DNA of 64,000 nt, taken from the NCBI GenBank assembly GCA_016703535.1, contig JADJBV010000001.1, positions 2,108,001 to 2,172,000 on the forward strand. The letters run 5' to 3'. How positions within the stretch are numbered: position 1 is the stretch's first letter; each line of letters begins with the position of its first letter. Both the position numbers and the translations under genes were made by a program. Source of the DNA: Deltaproteobacteria bacterium. Lineage in GTDB: Bacteria > Myxococcota > Kuafuiibacteriia > Kuafuiibacteriales > Kuafuiibacteriaceae. Shown here in pieces: positions 57,856 through 64,000 of the stretch. The notes under the pieces were generated by a model that was not told the origin of the DNA, made no database searches, and saw nothing but the letters and a program-made list of their open reading frames with translations.

Positions 57856-59268
57856 GTGGCGCGCCTCGCCGGGTTCTTCGGACTGCTGTTGGCGCTAGGG
57901 ATCACTCCCACCGCCTCGGCCGATCCCGCACCTCGCCCTACCCTGAGTCTCGAACAAGCGCTGGAGCTGGCCAAGTCCCGATCCCCGGAGTTGGCAGCCC
58001 TGAAAGAACGGGCCCTGGAGGCCGAGGCCAACGTGCAAAAGGCCTGGGCCCTGCTCAAGCCCCAGTGGAACCTGACCTACAACTGGACCCATCTCCAACC
58101 TGGACCTCCGGCCCTCGAGTTCCCCGAGCCGCTCAATCTCGCCGATCCCGGGATCCAGGCCAATTGCGCCGACGGCGGCGATCCGATGGCCTGCATCGAC
58201 GCCTTGGTCGGCGAGTTCAACCGCGTCCGGGCCGCGCCCCCCCGGCGCCTCGACTTCGCCAATCAGAACACCCACACCGTCGGCACTCGGGTCTCCTGGA
58301 CCATCCTGGATGGCCGGACCTGGCCGTTGCTCTTCGACGCCCAAGACAACGTGGCCCTGGAAGCGAGCCGGGCCGACGCCCGACGACGGGAGCTGCTGCT
58401 GGTGGTCGCCAAGGCCTACTATTCGGCCGCCGCGACCCAAGCGGCGATCGGCGCGGCGGAGCGGGCCGAGGCCCGAGCGCAGAGCCAACAGTCGATCACC
58501 GAGTCCCGGGCCGAGGTCGGGGATCGCGCCAAACCCCTCCTCGAGGCGGCTCGGGCGGCGGTGCGGCAGGCCCAAAACGACGTGGCCCGGGCGAAGAACG
58601 CTCACGAACAGTCCCTGTTGGCCCTGGCGCTGCTCCTGGGCGGGGACGGCCGCTTTGAGGTGAGCCCTCCCAACGCCCCCCTCACGAAGCCACCCGAAGC
58701 CGGTCCGGCGCTCAGGGCCTCAAGTTTGGCGCGTCGCCCCGACCTGACGGCAGCGATCTTGGCGGTGGAGATCGCCGAGCGGGGCCGGGACGACTTTTGG
58801 TGGAGTTTTGTCCCCTCGGTGAGCCTGTTCGCCGGGTGGCGTTATTCGAACGTCCAAGGCCTGACCGGCCAGAACGACCAATGGTCCTTCGGCGTCAACG
58901 CGAGCTTGCCCCTCTACGATGGTGGCGCTCGTTACGCCGAGGCCGATCTGGCCGACAGCCGGGTCCGCACCGCCCGGCTGGCGGTCGACGGACTGAAGCA
59001 GCGCCTCTTCGCCGAGCTGGAGCGAGGGGAGCTGCGCCTGGAGGCCGCCGAACTCGTGAAGGTGCGGGCCCTCGAGACCTTGTCTTTGGCCCAGCAAAAC
59101 CTGGAGATCGTGAAGGCCCAGCGCGAAGTGGGCGCCGTACGTCCCTTGGAGCTGCAAGAAGCCACCGACGCCGTGCTCGACGCCGAACTTGGGGTGATCC
59201 GGGCCGACGTCGAGATCGCGGTCGGCACCTTGGACCTACTCCAGGCCGCGGGTTTGTTCGAACCCTAG
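57856..59268 (+). CDS. TolC-family outer membrane efflux protein
   Basis: About 470 residues from GTG 57856, which begins with a signal peptide (GFFGLLLALGITPTASA). The OEP pattern is clear in two halves: LSLEQALELAKSRSPELAALKERALEAEANV, and a second similar SLARRPDLTAAILAVEIAERG region followed by FGVNASLPLYDGG, with long helices (VARAKNAHEQSLLALALLLGG). It should form a trimeric channel for an RND or ABC exporter, or for type I secretion. No inner-membrane pump or adaptor is next to it. Confidence 0.9.
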   Translation: MARLAGFFGLLLALGITPTASADPAPRPTLSLEQALELAKSRSPELAALKERALEAEANVQKAWALLKPQWNLTYNWTHLQPGPPALEFPEPLNLADPGIQANCADGGDPMACIDALVGEFNRVRAAPPRRLDFANQNTHTVGTRVSWTILDGRTWPLLFDAQDNVALEASRADARRRELLLVVAKAYYSAAATQAAIGAAERAEARAQSQQSITESRAEVGDRAKPLLEAARAAVRQAQNDVARAKNAHEQSLLALALLLGGDGRFEVSPPNAPLTKPPEAGPALRASSLARRPDLTAAILAVEIAERGRDDFWWSFVPSVSLFAGWRYSNVQGLTGQNDQWSFGVNASLPLYDGGARYAEADLADSRVRTARLAVDGLKQRLFAELERGELRLEAAELVKVRALETLSLAQQNLEIVKAQREVGAVRPLELQEATDAVLDAELGVIRADVEIAVGTLDLLQAAGLFEP

Positions 59269-59277
59269 GCGGGCACG

Positions 59278-60645
59278 TCAGAGGCTGGCGCGGACCTTGG
59301 CCAGTTCACCTTCGATGTAGCCCTGGATCTCGTCGAGCCGAACTTGGCTGTCCGCCTCGAAGCGCAGCACCAAAAGAGGCTGGGTGTTGGAGGCCCGGAT
59401 CAAGCCCCACCCGTCTGGGAACAAAACCCGGGCGCCGTCCACGTCGATGACCTCATGTTTTTTCTTGAAGTGATCGATCATCGCCTTCACCAGCTTGAAC
59501 TTCACGTTTTCGGGGCAATCGACGCGGATCTCGGGGGTGTTGTAGGTCTTGGGGACATCGGACAGCAGCTGAGACATGGGCCGGTCGGTCTGGCTCAGGA
59601 GCTCCAGGAGCCTGAGCCCCGCGTAGATGCCGTCATCGAAGCCGAAGTAGCGGTGTTTGAAGAAGATGTGACCGCTCATCTCGCCCGCGAGCTGCGCCCC
59701 CGTCTCCTTCATCTTGCCCTTGATCAGGCTGTGGCCGGTCTTCCACATGATCGCCTTGCCGCCGTGCTTTTGGATGTCGTCGTAGAGCGTCTTACTGCAC
59801 TTGACCTCACCCACGATGGTCGCCCCGGGCACATCGGCCAGGACCGAACGGGAAAAGAGGATCATCATCTGATCGCCCCAAAGCACGTTGCCCTGTTCGT
59901 CGACCACGCCTAAGCGGTCGGCGTCGCCGTCGAAGGCCAAGCCGATGTCGGCGTGGTGTTGGGCGACCGCCTTCTTCAGATCGATCAGGTTCTTCTCAAC
60001 CGTCGGATCCGGGTGGTGGTTGGGGAAGGTCGCGTCCACGTCGCAGAAGAGCGGGATCACCTCCACGCCTAGATCTTGAAGGATCGGGACGATAAAGGGC
60101 CCCGCCGTCCCGTTCCCGGCGTCGGCGACCACCTTCAGCTTCCGCTGGCCCAGCTTGATGTTGGTCTTCATGTAGGCCCGGTAAGCCTCGAAGACCTCCG
60201 CTTGGCTGACCACCCCCACGCGATCGGCCTTGGTGAAGGCCTGGCTCTCGATGATTTGGCGGAGCTCCTGGATCTGCTCACCGTGCATCGAAGCCGTCCC
60301 CAGCGAGATCTTCATCCCGTTGTATTCGGGCGGGTTGTGAGAGCCGGTGATCTGGATGCCGCCGTCCGCCTTGAGGTGGGGGATCGAGAAGTACTGCATC
60401 GGCGTGGTGGCCATGCCGCAGTCGATCACATCGAGCCCGCCTTGGTTCAGCCCTTTGGCCAGGGCGACGCCGAGCCGCACCGAATGTTCCCGGCAGTCTT
60501 TGCCCAAGGTCACGACCTTGGCCCCATGGCGGCGGGCGACGGTGGCGTAGGCCAACCCGATCTGGACCGCGGCCGCTTCGGTGAGATCGGTGTCGACGAT
60601 CCCGCGGATGTCGTACTCGCGGAAGATGTTCGGATCGACGGTCAT
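59278..60645 (-). CDS. manB: Phosphomannomutase/phosphoglucomutase
   Basis: A 455-residue alpha-D-phosphohexomutase starting at ATG 60645. The active-site Ser loop is ITGSHNPPEYNGMKI, the metal loop DGDADRLG, the sugar-binding loop GEMSGHIFF, and phosphate-binding loop RASNTQPLLVLRFEAD. It converts mannose-6-P to mannose-1-P (or glucose). It is coupled to manC by ATGA, giving the GDP-mannose route for polysaccharides. The frame stays open upstream through manC; that part is a shadow. Confidence 0.95.
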   Translation of the reverse strand: MTVDPNIFREYDIRGIVDTDLTEAAAVQIGLAYATVARRHGAKVVTLGKDCREHSVRLGVALAKGLNQGGLDVIDCGMATTPMQYFSIPHLKADGGIQITGSHNPPEYNGMKISLGTASMHGEQIQELRQIIESQAFTKADRVGVVSQAEVFEAYRAYMKTNIKLGQRKLKVVADAGNGTAGPFIVPILQDLGVEVIPLFCDVDATFPNHHPDPTVEKNLIDLKKAVAQHHADIGLAFDGDADRLGVVDEQGNVLWGDQMMILFSRSVLADVPGATIVGEVKCSKTLYDDIQKHGGKAIMWKTGHSLIKGKMKETGAQLAGEMSGHIFFKHRYFGFDDGIYAGLRLLELLSQTDRPMSQLLSDVPKTYNTPEIRVDCPENVKFKLVKAMIDHFKKKHEVIDVDGARVLFPDGWGLIRASNTQPLLVLRFEADSQVRLDEIQGYIEGELAKVRASL

Positions 60646-61694
60646 AGGAGCTCCTTCTTTCCACTCTGCTTCAAAAGATCCACGATTTGCTTCACGTCTT
60701 GAGAGCGGCCGCGCCGCATCACCAACACCGCGTCCGGGCTGTCGACGACGATGACGTCTTCGAGCCCGACCACGGCGATCTTGCGGCCGCTGCGGGCGTC
60801 GACATACGAACGCTGGACCTCGAGGGCCATCGCGTCCCCCAGCAGCACGTTGCCCTGGCTGTCCGCCGGATACACTTCCATCGCGGCGTCCCAAGAACCG
60901 ACGTCGGACCAGGCGAAGGCCGCCGGCATCACCAGACAACGCTGGGAGCGCTCCATAACGCCGTAGTCGATGCTGATCGACGGGAGCTTCGGGTAGATGG
61001 CGCCGATCTGGTCGGGAGCGGCCAGGAGCCCGAGCAGACCTTGGTGCAGCTCGGGCAGGTGGGCCGCAACTTCGTCCCGCATCACCTGGGCTGGGAACAC
61101 GAACATGCCGCTGTTCCAAAGGTAGTCGCCCGAGCTCAGGTAACCGAGGGCCGTCGCTTGATCGGGCTTCTCCACGAAGCGGCGCACCGCGTGGACCGCC
61201 TGGCCCTTCTTTTCGCCCCGTTTTTCGCCGCGCTGGATGTAGCCGTACCCGGTTTCGGGTCGGGTCGGCACGATCCCGAACAACACGATCTCGTGCTCCG
61301 CAGCGGCGAAGGCTGCGTCCAGGTGATGGAGGAACGAAGGAACGTCGGCCAGGTAGTGATCGGCGGGCAACACCGCGATCTGGGCCGCCGGGTCTTTTGC
61401 CAGGATCACGTGGGTCGCCCAGCCGATACAGGCCGCCGTGTTGCGACCGGTCGGCTCGACCAAAACGTTGCCCTTGGGAAGGCTGGGGCACGCCTCTTGG
61501 GCGTGTTCGGCGTGGACCGCCCCGGTCACCACCCACACCTGGGCGGGCCCGACCGTCCCGACCACCCGATCGACCGTCTGCTCCAGCAACGAGCGATCAC
61601 CGCCGATCTTGAGGAACTGCTTAGGATGGGCGGCCCGGCTGGCCGGCCAAAATCGCGTGCCGGAACCCCCGGCCATGATCACCACGTGACGCAC
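60642..61694 (-). CDS. manC: Mannose-1-phosphate guanylyltransferase (short form)
   Basis: A 350-residue nucleotidyltransferase with the signature GGSGTRFWPASRAAHPKQFL and RFVEKPDQATA, and GAIYPKLPSISIDYGVMER (metal and product contacts). It makes GDP-mannose from mannose-1-P and GTP. The second (isomerase) domain of bifunctional ManC is absent, as is common. Its stop overlaps the manB start. Confidence 0.95.
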   Translation of the reverse strand: MRHVVIMAGGSGTRFWPASRAAHPKQFLKIGGDRSLLEQTVDRVVGTVGPAQVWVVTGAVHAEHAQEACPSLPKGNVLVEPTGRNTAACIGWATHVILAKDPAAQIAVLPADHYLADVPSFLHHLDAAFAAAEHEIVLFGIVPTRPETGYGYIQRGEKRGEKKGQAVHAVRRFVEKPDQATALGYLSSGDYLWNSGMFVFPAQVMRDEVAAHLPELHQGLLGLLAAPDQIGAIYPKLPSISIDYGVMERSQRCLVMPAAFAWSDVGSWDAAMEVYPADSQGNVLLGDAMALEVQRSYVDARSGRKIAVVGLEDVIVVDSPDAVLVMRRGRSQDVKQIVDLLKQSGKKELL

Positions 61695-61906
61695 CGCCGT
61701 GGGGTAACATCGGCCAAAGCCTTGAGCAACCTCGCGAGGCGGGGGCGACTGAAGAGGCCTCGAGCCCGGGAATCCTAGGGGGCACCCAGCCCAAGTGCGT
61801 CAACCCGGTTCGGGGACGCCCGCCACGGGCTTAGGTAGAGCGAAGCTGGCCAAGCCGGCGCGACCGATCAGGACCTCGCAACGGCCGGGAGGTCCGAGGT
61901 GGAGCG

Positions 61907-62869
61907 CTAGCCCTCTTCCACGTCGTCGGTGGTCTCGCTGCCTTCGCCACCCTCGGCGCCTTCGGCCCCCTCGACCCGGTTCCGGCCGTTGGCCTTCGCC
62001 TTGTAGAGCTTTTCGTCGGCGGCCTTGATGAAGGAGTTGGGGTCTCGGTGCGGGCCCATCTCGGCGATGCCGATCGAGACCGACACCGCGATCTTTCGAT
62101 CCTCGTAGACGAAGGGGGTCTGCTCGACCATCCGGCGGATCTTCTCGGCGAAGATCCGGGCCCGTTCGCTGGTGGTTTCAGGCATCAACACCGCAAACTC
62201 TTCACCGCCGTAGCGGGCAAAGGCCTCTTCCTTGCGGATGTGTTTGCCGACGATCTCCGCCAAACGCTTGAGCACGAAGTCGCCCGCCAGGTGGCCGTGG
62301 ACGTCGTTGACCTGCTTGAAGTGATCGATGTCGAAGAGCAACAACGACAAGGGACGATCGTAGCGGGCACAACGCGCCATTTCGCGGTCGATGAACTCCA
62401 GGAAATACCGCTTGTTGTGGACCTGCGTAAGGCCGTCCACGATCGTCATCCGGTAAATTTCTTCGTGGAAGAGCGCCTCGATGTTGCCGCCCTGCAGGAA
62501 CTTCAGGATGGCGCCGCCGATCTTGATCAGGTCACCGTTCCGGAGCCGTTCGTACTTGACCTCCACGTCGTTGACGTAGGTGCCGTTGGTCGACTTCAGG
62601 TCTTCGACGTAGAAGCCGTCCTTCTTGTTGAGGACCCGGGCGTGCCGTCTTGAAACGTTGTCCATGTCGAGGATCAACGTGCTGTCACCGCCGCGACCGA
62701 TCACCGTCTCTTCGGCGGCAAGTGAGTACTGTTTGCCCAACTCCCGACCGTAGATCGTCACCAGACAGGACTCGGTCGAGATGGCCTTGTCGATGATCCG
62801 GGAGACGGAAGAGACCCGGGTCTCCTCGTCCTGCCCCGCCACCTCGGCGAACTCCATCACGCTGCCCAT
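61907..62869 (-). CDS. FHA-GGDEF diguanylate cyclase
   Basis: A 320-residue protein. A FHA domain (about 40-115) binds phosphothreonine: TVIGRGGDSTLILDMDNVSRRHARV and DLKSTNGTYVNDVEV. The GGDEF domain (about 135-300) has the active loop RYGGEEFAVLMPE and the DIDHFKQVNDVHGH metal region, so it should make cyclic di-GMP. The inhibitory I-site RxxD is RKEE, so feedback inhibition may be absent. It probably responds to Ser/Thr kinase signalling; the kinase at 10766 and phosphatase at 62933 fit. Ends with an acidic, Gly/Glu-rich tail. Confidence 0.93.
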   Translation of the reverse strand: MGSVMEFAEVAGQDEETRVSSVSRIIDKAISTESCLVTIYGRELGKQYSLAAEETVIGRGGDSTLILDMDNVSRRHARVLNKKDGFYVEDLKSTNGTYVNDVEVKYERLRNGDLIKIGGAILKFLQGGNIEALFHEEIYRMTIVDGLTQVHNKRYFLEFIDREMARCARYDRPLSLLLFDIDHFKQVNDVHGHLAGDFVLKRLAEIVGKHIRKEEAFARYGGEEFAVLMPETTSERARIFAEKIRRMVEQTPFVYEDRKIAVSVSIGIAEMGPHRDPNSFIKAADEKLYKAKANGRNRVEGAEGAEGGEGSETTDDVEEG

Positions 62870-62932
62870 CTTACGTCCTTGGCCAAGAATCGCGAGTTGG
62901 GTTGGCTCCCCACTCCAGGCACCGAGGTAGGT

Positions 62933-64000
62933 CTACGGTGTCGGTTCGCCCGAAGGGTCGGACAGATCCCCACCTTGGGTGTCTTCGTGGATCTCGCCGC
63001 TGCCCAAGCGGCTGACCTCCCGCTGCATGGCCTCGAGCTCGCCAAAAGGTTGGGCACCGGCGGCCTCGGTCCGGGCGTCGGAGAGGGCGTCGTTGGTGGC
63101 CCGGAGGCGCTGGGACAGGCCCTGCACAAAACTCCAGAGCAGCTTGGAGGACAGGACCGGTTCGGTTCGCACCAGGCCGAAGAAGGACTTCCGGGACAGG
63201 GACATCAACCGAGTTTCGCCCCGGGCTCGCACCGAGGCCGACCGCGGTGAACGATCCACCAGCGCCATCTCGCCAAAGTGTACCCCGGGCCCAAGCACCG
63301 TGAGGGGCCGACCACCCTTGGTCACTTCGACTTCGCCGGAGAGGATGATGTAGAACTCCTCTCCCTCCGATCCCTCTTCGATGACCACCTCTCCCGAGGT
63401 GCAGGTCTTCTGCTGGGTCTGGTTGAGCACCTTGACCAGCTCTTTGTAGTTGAGGTGGCGAAAGAGCGGGATCCGCCGGAGCACGTCGATCTTCTCGATG
63501 ACGTCGACGGCCGAGGGATCATCGGCGTCGCCCGGCACCCGCAAGACCACGGTGGTGATGTTGTCTTTTCCGCCCCGGGCGTTGGCCAAGCCGATCAGGC
63601 GGCGCGGCACCTCTTCCCCGTCTTCGGCGAACAGGATCTGGGCGAGCTCGGCCTCACTCTCGATGTAGCCGTGCATGCCGTCGGAGCAGGCCAGGTACGT
63701 ATCGCCGGGCAAGATGTCGAACACCAGGGTGTCGACCTGCACGGTTTCGGTGATGCCAACCGCCCGAGTGATCACGTTGGAGAACGGCGAACGCTTCGCC
63801 TCCTCGACGGTGATCGCGCCCTTCTTGATCTGCTCCCACAGGTACGAGTGATCTTCGGAGAGCTGGTGGATCTGGTTGGCCCGGGCCAAGTAAATGCGCG
63901 AGTCGCCGACGTGGGCCATGAAGGCCTTGTTGCCGACCAAGAGCACCATCGACAGGGTGGTGCCCATGCCGTGGCGCTTCTTGTCGCGCTGCGCCATGTG
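62933..64000 (-). CDS. PP2C phosphatase with C-terminal cyclic-nucleotide-binding domain (partial)
   Basis: Open to the window end, so the start is missing; 355 residues are visible. The PP2C part has the metal-binding FMAHVGDSRIYLARAN, ITRAVGITETVQVDT, DTYLACSDGMHGYI and GGKDNITTVVLRV. After it (about 165-290) comes a cyclic-nucleotide-binding fold: IPLFRHLNYKELVKVLNQ, GEEFYIILSGEVEVTKGG and HFGEMALVDRSPRSASVRA. It should dephosphorylate Ser/Thr proteins under control of a cyclic nucleotide. The cluster with FHA-GGDEF suggests shared signalling. It is 63 bases from that gene. Confidence 0.92.
   Translation of the reverse strand, partial: HMAQRDKKRHGMGTTLSMVLLVGNKAFMAHVGDSRIYLARANQIHQLSEDHSYLWEQIKKGAITVEEAKRSPFSNVITRAVGITETVQVDTLVFDILPGDTYLACSDGMHGYIESEAELAQILFAEDGEEVPRRLIGLANARGGKDNITTVVLRVPGDADDPSAVDVIEKIDVLRRIPLFRHLNYKELVKVLNQTQQKTCTSGEVVIEEGSEGEEFYIILSGEVEVTKGGRPLTVLGPGVHFGEMALVDRSPRSASVRARGETRLMSLSRKSFFGLVRTEPVLSSKLLWSFVQGLSQRLRATNDALSDARTEAAGAQPFGELEAMQREVSRLGSGEIHEDTQGGDLSDPSGEPTP

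Noticed and set aside
61772..61803. TTGACG...TAGGAT promoter for manC on the minus strand
   Set aside because: The spacer is 20 bases, too long for a convincing sigma70 promoter.

Overview
The window is a GC-rich, densely coded bacterial chromosome segment with about 53 protein genes, no rRNA or tRNA that I can recognise and no CRISPR array. The gene content points to the Myxococcota (former Deltaproteobacteria): a Hanks-type Ser/Thr kinase with a PEGA-like tail, a CarD/CdnL regulator, an FHA-GGDEF protein, a PP2C phosphatase fused to a cyclic-nucleotide-binding domain, a response regulator with a long Pro/Ala linker and a conserved C-terminal helix, and many small Cys-lipoproteins. This assignment is inference from gene content, not from a marker-gene tree.

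Layout. 1-726 is the end of a CheA-like kinase. On the minus strand 7784-734 hold dppB-like, dppC-like, purA, leuS and a MATE exporter, nearly back to back. 7783-10470 (plus) hold hisZ, a PEGA protein and a small lipoprotein, followed by one copy of a palindromic repeat. 10766-14475 (minus) hold the Ser/Thr kinase and a peptide-type solute-binding lipoprotein. 14524-19127 (plus) hold an EF-hand-like protein, a response regulator, a CPBP protease, a HELGH metallopeptidase with a small partner, and a BLUF domain lacking its photoactive Tyr. rsmI and yraN follow on minus. 20452-25092 is a plus-strand operon joined by 4-base overlaps: Fis-like regulator, thiE, a class-C26 amidase, then a carrier protein, an acyl-CoA-dehydrogenase-type flavoprotein and a stand-alone adenylation enzyme. 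That trio has the composition of prolyl-carrier-protein dehydrogenase cassettes (pyrrole or pyrroline units). A nucleotide-transporter-type carrier and a frame-disrupted comEC follow.

29185-40066 hold a parvulin lipoprotein, envelope proteins, a stand-alone MshEN protein, a PHP/CehA hydrolase, gltX, and a cobalamin riboswitch with its own promoter driving two uncharacterised lipoproteins. 40162-45507 form a 4-gene overlapping operon (MscS channel, two CPA2 antiporter-like proteins, hutI). 45658-53924 (mostly minus) hold a DUF507 protein, uvrC, uvrB, a lipoprotein and cysS. 53974-54741 hold two tandem copies of the repeat first seen at 10.5 kb. The rest holds a GMC oxidoreductase with a small partner, carD with a clear terminator, a TolC-type protein with a good sigma70-like promoter, manB/manC, FHA-GGDEF and PP2C-cNMP.

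The most interesting items are the carrier-protein/dehydrogenase/adenylation cassette, the B12-controlled lipoprotein pair, the HELGH metallopeptidase with a possible immunity partner, the Tyr-less BLUF protein and the large palindromic repeat family. No database search was run; family names rest on motifs visible in the translations and on recalled family knowledge.
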